64,000 nucleotides of DNA from Rhynchopus euleeides (taxonomy: Eukaryota; Euglenozoa; Diplonemea; Diplonemida; Diplonemidae): NCBI GenBank assembly GCA_963210315.1, contig OY723310.1, forward strand, positions 1-64,000. The letters are read 5' to 3'. Shown here one piece after another: positions 8,801-17,755 of this stretch. The notes under the pieces were generated by a model. It had not been told where the DNA came from. It was given only the letters and a program-made list of their open reading frames with translations, and did not search any database. How positions within the stretch are numbered: the stretch's first letter is position 1; every line of letters begins with the position of its first letter. The position numbers were made by a program, and so were the translations under genes.

Positions 8801-11743
8801 TTACGTGGTGCTGCGTGTTGGTATATGTGCTGGCTCGAGTCGGATTGCCCGTTCGGCTCGTGTTCCGCGCGTGTAGGTGTCAGCCCGCTGCTCGTCGGTT
8901 GGCACCCACTGGGGGTTGAGCCGCAGTCGCTTCGTCCGTGCCACGAGGAATATGCGCTGCAGTAGCAGGTTGCCTCTGTGGTTCGCGCAGTGCCCTCGCC
9001 GCATGCAAAATACTAGGGGGAGGTTGTCGATGTTGCACGTCACAGCGATGTCCTGTGAGTTGATGATGCGTAGCCCTTGCCACACGGCGAAGGCCTCCTT
9101 CAGGAAGATGTGCGCATCCCGATCTGCCCCGGTGAACACCCCTTGTGTGACCGTCTCCTCTCCCAGTTCGAGTATCGCCGCCCACTCCGTCGATGACGCG
9201 TCGGACCACAGCGTTGCCCGCGATGTTGGGTCTGCCTGGTGGTGCCAATTGTTATCGCGCATGAACTCCATCCGTGCTGCTGTCTCCCGGATCACTGAGT
9301 TCGGCACTCGTGTGTTGACATCCCACGCCGCGTTGTTGTCGTGCGCCCGGCGTCCTAGGCGCCGGACGAAAGAGAGGATTGCGGGAGCGAAACACAGTGG
9401 CGCGCGCATGACGTATGACTGCCAGACGATGGATCCGAAGATGCGGAAGGCCCTCCGCGGCGTTGTTGTTCCCTCCAACGTCTCCGCCAGCTCCTCCCGC
9501 TGTGCCACCTTCGCCACCCATGCAGGGTCCATGCGGAATCTGTGCTCCACCAGGTCAAACTGGATCCCGAACGTGCAGAAACGTTGCGTCGGCATCCCGT
9601 GGTCGGCATCGTCGAGGTTCAGGGTCGCGTTGACGTAGTCGCACCTTTCGCGGAAGACCCTGTACTTCGCCTGCACCTCGTCCAGTGTCTCGGCTGTGAC
9701 CACAAAATTGTCTATCCAGACGATGCCGTCTCTTGGAGGGAGGAGCACCCTCGCACTCCGGTTGGCAATTGCTGGTGAGTGTGACCACCCCATGCACATC
9801 ACCGACAGAAACGCTGGCACAAATTCGTCCCGCTTGTCCCCGAAGCGGATTCCGAAGTAGCGCTGGATCTCCTCCTCCACCGGAAACTGGTAGAACCAGC
9901 TCCTCGCGTCAGCGAGCACAACCCAAGTTGACTCAGCGATGCGGCGCGTCACCTCCAGGATGTCGTCCAATCTCATGTCTGGCGGTCGCGCCATGTACGA
10001 GTTCAGAGTACGTGCGTCGACGATGAAGCGTGTCCCCCCTGACTTCTTCGGCACGGTAAAGGCTGGTAAGGTGAGTATCGCATGGGTACAGGCTATAGCG
10101 ATAACGCCGTAGGCGATGAGGTCGTCGACATGTTTCAATGTATGGCGTGATATCATCCTCCACTTGTTCCTGAAGTGGTCGCGTGCTCCGGGGAGCAACG
10201 CATTTCTGAAGGCTTCGGGGTCTGTAATGAGGTCCAACACGTCTCGCAGTTCCTCGTTGGAGTCCAGCTCGCGGAGTCGCGCCAGGTTGAGGCGCGTGTC
10301 GCAGATCGGAGCAAGGCGGTCGTCTTCAGATGGGTCTTGCCTTTCATGGGCAGGTCGCACGATATGTCCTTTGTGGTGCACGCCGACACTCTCCCCGTAG
10401 AGATCGGCGTCTATGCCCGGTCCGTGTTCTGAGTCGGTGTCCGCCGTGTCGTCGGAGCTGTCGTTTTCTTCAGGAGGTTGGTATACTTGGATGGAGAGCT
10501 GAGGCCTGTGGTATGTCTTTGGGCGCTCTCTCGGCTGTGCGGCTGGATCCCCTGCGCGTGTCGGGTCATCGTTGTGAGTCGGCCCGGGCCCCGCGCCGGT
10601 ACCGTCCTTTCCTCCACCGACCCCTGCTGCGCCGCCCCCTGCCGGGTAGTCATACCGTCGTAGTTCACGTGTGATGTCTCGCCTCCTTTTGTACGGGAAA
10701 TGTGTGCTAAACTCTGGTCCCCTGTGTCTCACGCGTTCTTGGCCAGTTCTTTGGACAGTGCCGCTGTGTCTGCCACACGCTGTGTCGTTGCTGCTGGTAT
10801 GTATCGAAACACTGCGTCGGGGGTCGCATGTCGCGACAGCATCATCAGCTTCTCGACTGGCACCCCGTTGCGTGCCAGATGGTGGAGGGCCCCCCTCCGG
10901 AGGGAGTGCGGCGTCAATCGGGCATCCACCCTTTTCACCGCCGCCGCGATGCATCGGTATGTCACGCTCGGGGGAAACAGGCTCCCTTCTGTCTTTAGCT
11001 CTTTCATACGGCTCCGCAGGATCTTCAGCATCTCCGGTGGCAGTGACATACCCGTTGTCTTCCCCAGCTGGAAGGGGTCCGACTTCGTGGTGGTCCACAC
11101 GATGGTGATCTGGTCTGACTTTGCTTCCGTCTGGATGTCCCGCGTTGACAATCGTTGCACATCCGACGCTCTCGCCGCCCCGTGCCACATCATTGCGACG
11201 GCCAGACGCACCAGCGGCCGCGGTTCCTGAGCCACTGCCTGTGCTGCCTGTTCTTGAGTCGCGGGGTGCGCCTGTTGTGCTGGCTTCAATGCCCCGCTGC
11301 GGCACAAGCTTCGCTTGAAGTCCCGTAGCACGTGTCCTTCCTGTTCCCACGACTCGAAGCGGCGCAGGCTCGCGATGATGTTGCCCAGGTATTGCAGTGC
11401 CGATGGGGCGGACAGTCCGTTGAGCCGCAGGTGTGTGATCCACAGGGTGATCCCCTCCTCGTGTCGTAGTGTGCGGCCCTCCCCCCTGCACCACTCCTCT
11501 CTGAACTCGCGGTACCTCTCGTAGCTCCTGCGCAGAGCCGTCCAGTACGAACTCGACAGTGCGTTCCCCAAAGCCTCCTGCGTGGCCTCCATGATGATCA
11601 GCCTCATCTCGCTCGACAGTGGTTGTTGCTTGATGCGGGGGCGGCCCTTGTTGGTTTGCTTCTTTTCTTTCAGGATGAACTCGTATGGGGATGGTGTGGG
11701 CGGCGTTGGGCTGGTTCCTGGGTGGGTGGTCTGCTGGAGTCAC
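8801..11743 (-). CDS. Reverse transcriptase / RNase H part of the DIRS-type element
   Basis: The first half is low-complexity and overlaps the recombinase. The reverse transcriptase begins near the middle ('TVPKKSGGTRFIVDARTLN' and 'VLADARSWFYQFPV' mark its early blocks), and an RNase H-like segment follows near the C-terminus ('LWSDASSTEWAAI', 'CNIDNLPLVF'). A methyltransferase, present in some DIRS members, was not seen. Confidence 0.8.
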   Translation of the reverse strand: MTPADHPPRNQPNAAHTIPIRVHPERKEANQQGPPPHQATTTVERDEADHHGGHAGGFGERTVEFVLDGSAQELREVPRVQRGVVQGGGPHTTTRGGDHPVDHTPAAQRTVRPIGTAIPGQHHREPAPLRVVGTGRTRATGLQAKLVPQRGIEASTTGAPRDSRTGSTGSGSGTAAAGASGRRNDVARGGESVGCATIVNAGHPDGSKVRPDHHRVDHHEVGPLPAGEDNGYVTATGDAEDPAEPYERAKDRREPVSPERDIPMHRGGGEKGGCPIDAALPPEGGPPPSGTQRGASREADDAVATCDPRRSVSIHTSSNDTACGRHSGTVQRTGQERVRHRGPEFSTHFPYKRRRDITRELRRYDYPAGGGAAGVGGGKDGTGAGPGPTHNDDPTRAGDPAAQPRERPKTYHRPQLSIQVYQPPEENDSSDDTADTDSEHGPGIDADLYGESVGVHHKGHIVRPAHERQDPSEDDRLAPICDTRLNLARLRELDSNEELRDVLDLITDPEAFRNALLPGARDHFRNKWRMISRHTLKHVDDLIAYGVIAIACTHAILTLPAFTVPKKSGGTRFIVDARTLNSYMARPPDMRLDDILEVTRRIAESTWVVLADARSWFYQFPVEEEIQRYFGIRFGDKRDEFVPAFLSVMCMGWSHSPAIANRSARVLLPPRDGIVWIDNFVVTAETLDEVQAKYRVFRERCDYVNATLNLDDADHGMPTQRFCTFGIQFDLVEHRFRMDPAWVAKVAQREELAETLEGTTTPRRAFRIFGSIVWQSYVMRAPLCFAPAILSFVRRLGRRAHDNNAAWDVNTRVPNSVIRETAARMEFMRDNNWHHQADPTSRATLWSDASSTEWAAILELGEETVTQGVFTGADRDAHIFLKEAFAVWQGLRIINSQDIAVTCNIDNLPLVFCMRRGHCANHRGNLLLQRIFLVARTKRLRLNPQWVPTDEQRADTYTRGTRAERAIRLEPAHIPTRSTT
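10729..11607 (-). CDS. Tyrosine recombinase of the DIRS-type element
   Basis: The 292-residue product shows an N-terminal SAM-like helical domain and a C-terminal catalytic domain with the phage-integrase signature: an Arg in 'HGAARASDVQRL', then 'HSLRRG', then a late His followed by the Tyr region. In DIRS elements this enzyme integrates the circular cDNA. It overlaps the start of the reverse transcriptase frame, as is usual in the family. Confidence 0.8.
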   Translation of the reverse strand: MRLIIMEATQEALGNALSSSYWTALRRSYERYREFREEWCRGEGRTLRHEEGITLWITHLRLNGLSAPSALQYLGNIIASLRRFESWEQEGHVLRDFKRSLCRSGALKPAQQAHPATQEQAAQAVAQEPRPLVRLAVAMMWHGAARASDVQRLSTRDIQTEAKSDQITIVWTTTKSDPFQLGKTTGMSLPPEMLKILRSRMKELKTEGSLFPPSVTYRCIAAAVKRVDARLTPHSLRRGALHHLARNGVPVEKLMMLSRHATPDAVFRYIPAATTQRVADTAALSKELAKNA

Positions 11744-12489
11744 TGTCCCCCGCGGGGCCCTTTCGACCCCTTTCCCACTGCCCTCTGCTCCGCCCCCTTT
11801 CCCGTCTTCCCGGTGGGGTACGGCGTGTAGCGCGGGTCAGCCCCCTGTTGCACACGCGGTGGTACCAAACGGCGCGGGTTCGCCTTCGCCTGCGCATCAT
11901 TCGCCTCTCCCACCAGCCGCTGGTGCAGAGACGCCGAGAACGTGAGGGGTGGGATGTTCTTCGCCTTGTGCTCGTAGTAGGCACGTGCCACATACCCCGT
12001 GAGGCAGGCCAGAGCCGACATTTCGCACACGATGCGGTGCAGGGGCAGCAGGCTGGGTTCCTCCTCCGTGTTCATCTTCATGAGCTTTAGTACGTCGTCG
12101 AAGTGCTCGAAGCATTTGCGGAGGCTGTGCATCCATTCCCCCGCATCTGTGCCCGACGCTGGCAGGCTCGCCTCCCGGAACACGCGGGACACCTCTGCCC
12201 GGATCTGCCGCCGCACCGCGCCCTTCCATATGCCAGGGCGCCACGTCGCGACCGCGTATGGCGAGAAGTCGTCCGGCAACCCCTCGTCAGCCTCCTGCAG
12301 CTGCCTCTGCAGATCGGCGATGGTCTCGGCCTGCTCCTCCACCTTCGCCTCCAGCCGAGTCATGCGCGCCTCCATGTTGAGCCCTTCACCGGCTCCCAGT
12401 TGGGGCAGCGCCCCCAGCCCGTCCTCCTCTTCAGCGGCCTCCTCCGCTGCTGCCGCGCCGCCTGCCTGCATCTTCGTCCACGCGCACAT
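11740..12489 (-). CDS. Gag-like part of the DIRS-type element
   Basis: The 249-residue product has an acidic Ala/Glu-rich N-terminus, a short coiled coil around residues 40-70 (heptad-like 'LEAKVEEQAETIADLQRQL'), a central helical region, and a basic Gly/Lys-rich tail that fits nucleic-acid binding. It lies first in the transcription order, where DIRS elements carry their gag-like gene. The assignment rests on position and composition. Confidence 0.6.
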   Translation of the reverse strand: MCAWTKMQAGGAAAAEEAAEEEDGLGALPQLGAGEGLNMEARMTRLEAKVEEQAETIADLQRQLQEADEGLPDDFSPYAVATWRPGIWKGAVRRQIRAEVSRVFREASLPASGTDAGEWMHSLRKCFEHFDDVLKLMKMNTEEEPSLLPLHRIVCEMSALACLTGYVARAYYEHKAKNIPPLTFSASLHQRLVGEANDAQAKANPRRLVPPRVQQGADPRYTPYPTGKTGKGAEQRAVGKGSKGPRGGQ

Positions 12490-13047
12490 TGGGTTGCCCC
12501 ATGCCTTGGAACCTATGTGAGAGGTTGCCCCATGCCTTGGAACCTATCTGCGAGGTTGCCCCATGCCTGGGAACCTATGTGAGAGGTTGCCCCATGCCTT
12601 GGAACCTATCTGCGAGGTTGCCCCATGCCTGGGAACCTATGTGAGAGGTTGCCCCATGCCTTGGAACCTATCTGCGAGGTTGCCCCATGCCTGGGAACCT
12701 ATGTTAGAGGTTGCCCCATGCCTGGGAACCTATGTGAGAGGTTGCCCCATGCCTTGGAACCTATCTGCGAGGTTGCCCCATGCCTGGGAACCTATGTGAG
12801 AGGTTGCCCCATGCCTTGGAACCTATCTGCGAGGTTGCCCCATGCCTGGGAACCTATGTGAGAGGTTGCCCCATGCCTTGGAACCTATCTGCGAGGTTGC
12901 CCTATGCCTTGGAACCTATGTGAGAGGTTGCCCCATGCCTTGGAACCTATCTGCGAGGTTGCCCCATGCCTTGGTACCTATCTGCGAGGTTGCCCCATGC
13001 CTGGGAACCTATGTGAGAGGTTGCCCCATGCCTTGGAACCTATGTTA
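12490..13047. repeat. 31-bp minisatellite, first block (about 18 units)
   Basis: The unit reads GTTGCCCCATGCCTTGGAAC followed by CTATGTGAGAG or CTATCTGCGAG. Variants differ at a few fixed positions and are intermixed, as in an array evolving by unequal exchange. Because 31 is not a multiple of 3, three units give a 31-residue repeat in each frame, so the open frames here are products of the repeat. The block starts directly beside the gag-like start of the DIRS-type element. Confidence 0.9.
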
Positions 13048-13431
13048 GAGATGGGGGGTGTCGACTTTTCCCGGTATTTCCCGGCTTTTCCCGGAAATTC
13101 CCGGTTCCCTGGTTTTTTTCCCTTGGCGAAAATCCGTGAAAAAATCCCCTCCGGAAAAACCGGGAATCCAAAACCGGGAATGAAACTGAATCGACACCCC
13201 AGATTCCCGGTTTTTCCCGGTTTTCCCGGTTCCCGGTTTTTCGGGCCTGTGTTGTGGTAAGGCCGGGGTTTGTAGGGGGAGATGCTCGCATTTTTTTTTC
13301 GGGGCCAAAATGGGTAGTTTTTGGACATCAGAGGGCACTGCGACCACGCACAGGCCTCGGAAACGCGATTCTCGGGCCTCAAATGAGAGACAGGTCCACA
13401 CGAAAAAACGAATAGTGATGAACCCACAGAG
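13048..13431. other. 384-bp CCCGG-rich insertion in the minisatellite
   Basis: The tandem array stops at 13047 and resumes at about 13432. The insert begins with GGGGGGTGTCGAC and holds many TTTCCCGG/CCGGGAA blocks. TCGACACCCC recurs inside it near 13190 and also closes the 226-bp repeats at 15236 and 17657. No coding sequence. It may be a small non-autonomous element. Confidence 0.5.
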
Positions 13432-15010
13432 CTTGCCCCATGCCTTGGAACCTATCTGCGAGGTTGCCCCATGCCTGGGAACCTATGTTAGAGGTTGCCC
13501 CATGCCTTGGAACCTATCTGCGAGGTTGCCCCATGCCTTGGAACCTATGTGAGAGGTTGCCCCATGCCTTGGAACCTATCTGCGAGGTTGCCCCATGCCT
13601 TGGAACCTATCTGCGAGGTTGCCCCATGCCTGGGAACCTATGTGAGAGGTTGCCCCATGCCTTGGAACCTATGTTAGAGGTTGCCCCATGCCTTGGAACC
13701 TATCTGCGAGGTTGCCCCATGCCTTGGAACCTATGTGAGAGGTTGCCCCATGCCTTGGAACCTATCTGCGAGGTTGCCCCATGCCTGGGAACCTATGTGA
13801 GAGGTTGCCCCATGCCTTGGAACCTATCTGCGAGGTTGCCCCATGCCTGGGAACCTATGTTAGAGGTTGCCCCATGCCTTGGAACCTATGTTAGAGGTTG
13901 CCCCATGCCTTGGAACCTATCTGCGAGGTTGCCCCATGCCTTGGAACCTATGTGAGAGGTTGCCCCATGCCTTGGAACCTATCTGCGAGGTTGCCCCATG
14001 CCTGGGAACCTATGTGAGAGGTTGCCCCATGCCTTGGAACCTATCTGCGAGGTTGCCCCATGCCTGGGAACCTATGTGAGAGGTTGCCGCATGCCTTGGA
14101 ACCTATCTGCGAGGTTGCCCCATGCCTGGGAACCTATGTTAGAGGTTGCCCCATGCCTTGGAACCTATCTGCGAGGTTGCCCTATGCCTTGGAACCTATG
14201 TGAGAGGTTGCCCCATGCCTTGGAACCTATCTGCGAGGTTGCCCCATGCCTTGGTACCTATCTGCGAGGTTGCCCCATGCCTGGGAACCTATGTGAGAGG
14301 TTGCCCCATGCCTTGGAACCTATCTGCGAGGTTGCCCCATGCCTGGGAACCTATGTTAGAGGTTGCCCCATGCCTTGGAACCTATCTGCGAGGTTGCCCT
14401 ATGCCTTGGAACCTATGTGAGAGGTTGCCCCATGCCTTGGAACCTATCTGCGAGGTTGCCCCATGCCTGGGAACCTATGTGAGAGGTTGCCCCATGCCTT
14501 GGAACCTATGTTAGAGGTTGCCCCATGCCTTGGAACCTATCTGCGAGGTTGCCCCATGCCTTGGAACCTATCTGCGAGGTTGCCCCATCCCTGGGAACCT
14601 ATGTTAGAGGTTGCCCCATGCCTTGGAACCTATGTGAGAGGTTGCCCCATGCCTTGGAACCTATGTGAGAGGTTGCCCCATGCCTTGGAACCTATCTGCG
14701 AGGTTGCCCCATGCCTTGGAACCTATCTGCGAGGTTGCCCCATGCCTGGGAACCTATGTTAGAGGTTGCCCCATGCCTTGGAACCTATGTGAGAGGTTGC
14801 CCCATGCCTTGGAACCTATCTGCGAGGTTGCCCCATGTCTGGGAACCTATGTGAGAGGTTGCCCCATGCCTTGGAACCTATGTTAGAGGTTGCCCCATGC
14901 CTTGGAACCTATCTGCGAGGTTGCCCCATGCCTTGGAACCTCTCTGCGAGGTTGCCCCATGCCTGGGAACCTATGTTAGAGGTTGCCCCATGCCTTGGAA
15001 CCTATCTGCT
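13432..15010. repeat. 31-bp minisatellite, second block (about 51 units)
   Basis: This is the same unit and variants as 12490-13047. The block ends exactly where the first 226-bp direct repeat begins. Confidence 0.9.
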
Positions 15011-15236
15011 AAGCTTGGGGTTTGTCCAGCGGATGCTTTTTCATCACATGTCATTCACATATCATCGGGTTCTTCGGGTGTCCCATTCAAAAAAACACCC
15101 GAAAAATATCACAACTTTGCTAAACTGGACCCAACTCCCCATACTCTTTTTTTCGCCTTTTTTCATCGAAATTCAGCGTTTTTCCCCCGATTTTTTTAAA
15201 TTTTTTTGACAAAATTGGATATAATCGACACCCCCC
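15011..15236 (+). repeat. 226-bp direct repeat, left copy
   Basis: This is identical to 17432-17657 apart from about one base. It starts AAGCTTGGGGTTTGTCC, ends ATCGACACCCCCC, and lacks TG...CA ends. The transposase ATG lies two bases downstream (15239), so this copy may supply the 5' leader and perhaps the promoter. A diverged inverted relative lies at about 50940-51045. Confidence 0.85.
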
Positions 15237-15238
15237 AC

Positions 15239-16828
15239 ATGCCCCTTTTGAAGAAGGAGGCTTGCAAACAGCACCTCCCTGGTGTGTCCCTCGAGCGCGA
15301 GACTCTCTCGGCGGAGTACAACAAGGGGGTGATGCATCTGCTCTCCAGCATGGATGAGATCGGGACAGATGTGGAGGGTCGTCAGTGGTTCACGAAGCCC
15401 TGGGCTCACCGCTCAGTGAACCACTTCCCCTTCGAGCCCCTCGCGTCGCTTGCGGTGGACGTGTTCCCCGTGTACGTCTGTGCAAACAAGGCAGACTACA
15501 GCGGGTACTACTCCCGCCACGCGAAGAAGGTGCAGCTGTGCGTGACCGCCCTCGGGTTCATTGCGGGGTTGTCGGCGCTGAACCCCGGGCCCCGACCCGA
15601 TGGGGATATCTGGGGATCCGCCAGGCAGGCCCCGAAGGCCGACAGCTACAAGCGGGTCCCCCTCCGGCCGAACGACATCGTCCTCGGTGATGGGGCATAT
15701 GCTGACGCAGCATGTGTGGTGATCCCGAACCGCCGCGTCGCGAAGTCCAACGACGAGAACAGGGCGTCGGACTTCGACTTCTTCACCCGCCTGCGTACTC
15801 CTGCGTGCGTGGAGTTTAACCGCGCACACGCTGCTGCCCGTTCGCGTGTGGAGAGGGCCATCGCACGGCTGAAGCAGTCGTTCAAGGTCTTCCGGGAGAT
15901 CTGGAACCTGCAGAATGTCACGGGCGGCCTCGAATGGCTGAACTCGTGCTTCCAGGTGTGTGCCCACCTCCACAACTTCAGGCTTCGCTGGAGTATCCCG
16001 GAGATGCCCCTGTGCGGGTACACGCTCAAGGCGAGCACGCTCACCCGCCAGCAGACCACGGCGAAGTACCCGTGGAGCGAGGCTGATGCTCTGGCCTCGC
16101 AGGCTGCGGCCGACGCCCTGCTGGAGTTGTGGGCTAAGAAGAAGAAGAAGGCCACGTGGCAGACCCTCGTAGCCAGGGAGGCATGGGGCGCCCTCACTGA
16201 CGCCGAGCTGTCGGTGGAACCTGGGACCTGGAAGTCCTCCGCGAGCAGGGAGGTGTGGAGTCCCTCCGCCGATAAGGATCGGCTCTTCATGGACGGTGCG
16301 GAAGAGGATGACGTGGACGCGGGCAGTCTGCGGTCCTCGGAGTGTGGCGATCTGGAGAGCGGCGACTCGTCGGACACGGAAGATTCGTCTGACTTCTCCC
16401 CTTCTTCCTCTGCTTCCCCGCATACCTCTTCAACAACAACGACTACTACTACTACTTCCTCTTCTGCCTCTTCGTCTGCATCTTCTTCATCTTCTGACGA
16501 CGAGAGACCACGGAAAAAGAAGCGCACCTCCGAAGCCCCGCCCCCTGCGAAGGAGAAGAAGACCTCTGCGCAGCCGCAGAAGCAGGCGCCCCCTACGAAG
16601 GAGAAGAAGACCCCTGCGCAGCCGCAGAAGCAGGCGCCCCCTACGAAGGAGAAGAAGACCCCTGCGCAGCCGCAGAAGAAGCGGCCTTCAGAGAGCTCGC
16701 CTGCTAGCGGGACGGCCCCCCCAAACAAGAAACCCAGGGGGGGGTCTGCTACCCCCAAGCAAAAGGCCGCTCCGAAGAAGGGTGGGGCGAAGAAGCCCGG
16801 CGGGAAGGCTGCGAAGAAGGGCAGGTAA
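15239..16828 (+). CDS. DDE transposase (Harbinger / DDE_Tnp_4-like) with H1-like tail
   Basis: The 529-residue protein carries a compact DDE nuclease in its first 270 residues: a first Asp in 'LAVDVFPVYV', a 'YYSRHAKKVQLCVTALGFI' block, a pro-gly turn, a second Asp in 'VLGDGAYA', and the Glu in 'RSRVERAIARLKQSFKVF', all spaced as in PIF/Harbinger and related IS5-like enzymes. A Ser/Thr/Asp-rich linker follows, then three copies of a Pro/Lys-rich 17-residue block and a Lys/Ala/Gly-rich end. The N-terminal region before the first Asp is short for the family, so an upstream exon or a second Myb-like protein may be missing. It sits between 226-bp direct repeats rather than clear inverted repeats. 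Confidence 0.75.
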   Translation: MPLLKKEACKQHLPGVSLERETLSAEYNKGVMHLLSSMDEIGTDVEGRQWFTKPWAHRSVNHFPFEPLASLAVDVFPVYVCANKADYSGYYSRHAKKVQLCVTALGFIAGLSALNPGPRPDGDIWGSARQAPKADSYKRVPLRPNDIVLGDGAYADAACVVIPNRRVAKSNDENRASDFDFFTRLRTPACVEFNRAHAAARSRVERAIARLKQSFKVFREIWNLQNVTGGLEWLNSCFQVCAHLHNFRLRWSIPEMPLCGYTLKASTLTRQQTTAKYPWSEADALASQAAADALLELWAKKKKKATWQTLVAREAWGALTDAELSVEPGTWKSSASREVWSPSADKDRLFMDGAEEDDVDAGSLRSSECGDLESGDSSDTEDSSDFSPSSSASPHTSSTTTTTTTTSSSASSSASSSSSDDERPRKKKRTSEAPPPAKEKKTSAQPQKQAPPTKEKKTPAQPQKQAPPTKEKKTPAQPQKKRPSESSPASGTAPPNKKPRGGSATPKQKAAPKKGGAKKPGGKAAKKGR

Positions 16829-16996
16829 TTGCCAGGCAGGGTCGAAGAGATGACGCCCTGCCTCGTTTTGTTATGATCTATGGTTTGCTTCGTTTCGTTA
16901 TCTGTGATTTTGGGCTTGCAGAACTCAGTGCAGTTGACAGCTCTGATGAGCTGTGGCTACACTATTCCAGCAGGTATTTGTTTCGCATTCGTTTCG

Positions 16997-17304
16997 TCTG
17001 TCGAAGATCCATCGGCAGAAACTTTTCCGGGCCCGGGCTTTCCTTTTCGACCCCCCCCCCCCCGCCATATCAGGCGAGTGTCAGACATCCTTCCCAGTAA
17101 GTGGAAGATCCCGCGCTCTTCAACGCGCGGCCGAGGTATCATCCTTCCGAGATTCTTTCGGTGGAGCCTCCGACCTTCAGTGTCCTTCCCACGTGCCTTT
17201 CCCTTTTTTAACCAAAGAAAGGAGCAGATCACGTCCATGTGGTGTGACTTACTTAGCGACTTGGATATCGTATCAGTTCTCGTGCGGTCGTCTCTCGTGG
17301 ACTG
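16997..17304 (+). pseudogene. LINE 3'-end fragment
   Basis: About 300 bases align with 56204-56505 at moderate identity, and the translated end ('RSRPCGVT') resembles the C-terminus of the LINE-1 large ORF at 29680-29704 ('RRAKPCGVT'). This fits a 5'-truncated LINE copy. The frame is followed by more open codons than in the other two copies. From 17305 to 17431 I see nothing more. Confidence 0.5.
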
Positions 17305-17431
17305 TTTGTTGTTCCGTCAGCGGCATTCTGCCGGTGTGCCGTACCGTGTCGCAGATCAGACCGGACTGACAGGAGGCCCCCGCCCCCCCCCCCCCCTACT
17401 CCCACTGGCCGTTGCGGATGCTTGCTGCAGC

Positions 17432-17657
17432 AAGCTTGGGGTTTGTCCAGCGGATGCTTTTTCATCACATGTCATTCACATATCATCGGGTTCTTCGGGT
17501 GTCCCATTCAAAAAAACACCCGAAAAATATCACAACTTTGCTAAACTGGACCCAACTCCCCATACTCTTTTTTTCGCCTTTTTTCATCGAAATTCAGCGT
17601 TTTTTCCCCGATTTTTTTAAATTTTTTTGACAAAATTGGATATAATCGACACCCCCC
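17432..17657 (+). repeat. 226-bp direct repeat, right copy
   Basis: The second copy of the repeat at 15011-15236, in the same orientation and the same length. Near identity argues that both arose together or are homogenised. From 17658 to 17753 is a short AT-rich stretch with TTTCTTAA/TTAAGAAA palindromes. Confidence 0.85.
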
Positions 17658-17755
17658 TTTCTTAAAAATAATGGGGGTCATTAATTTAAGAAATTTAATG
17701 CAGCACCTGCATTAAGACGTCTTAAGAAAGAAGTGAAAAGATCCTTTTCTTATTA

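Larger units (their letters stand above)
8480..12489 (-). mobile_element. DIRS-type tyrosine-recombinase retroelement
   Basis: Three overlapping coding parts on the minus strand have the DIRS arrangement: a gag-like part, then a tyrosine recombinase, then reverse transcriptase with RNase H. All look open over their length, so the coding part appears whole. Near the downstream end a 70-bp sequence is present twice in direct orientation (8493-8562 and 8660-8729). The upstream end runs into a 31-bp minisatellite. I could not define the split terminal repeats typical of DIRS, so the outer limits are approximate. It looks recent. Confidence 0.8.

Noticed and set aside
12563-15000. Many plus-strand frames with MPWNL / CLGTYVRGCP repeats
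   Set aside because: They are translations of the 31-bp minisatellite in each frame.
15580-15600. NPGP inside the DDE transposase, as a possible second 2A
   Set aside because: The preceding residues are LSAL instead of D-[VI]-E-x, and it falls inside the catalytic domain.
15011-17657. 226-bp direct repeats as retroviral-type LTRs
   Set aside because: No TG...CA ends, primer site or reverse transcriptase between them; the gene inside is a DDE transposase of DNA-element type.
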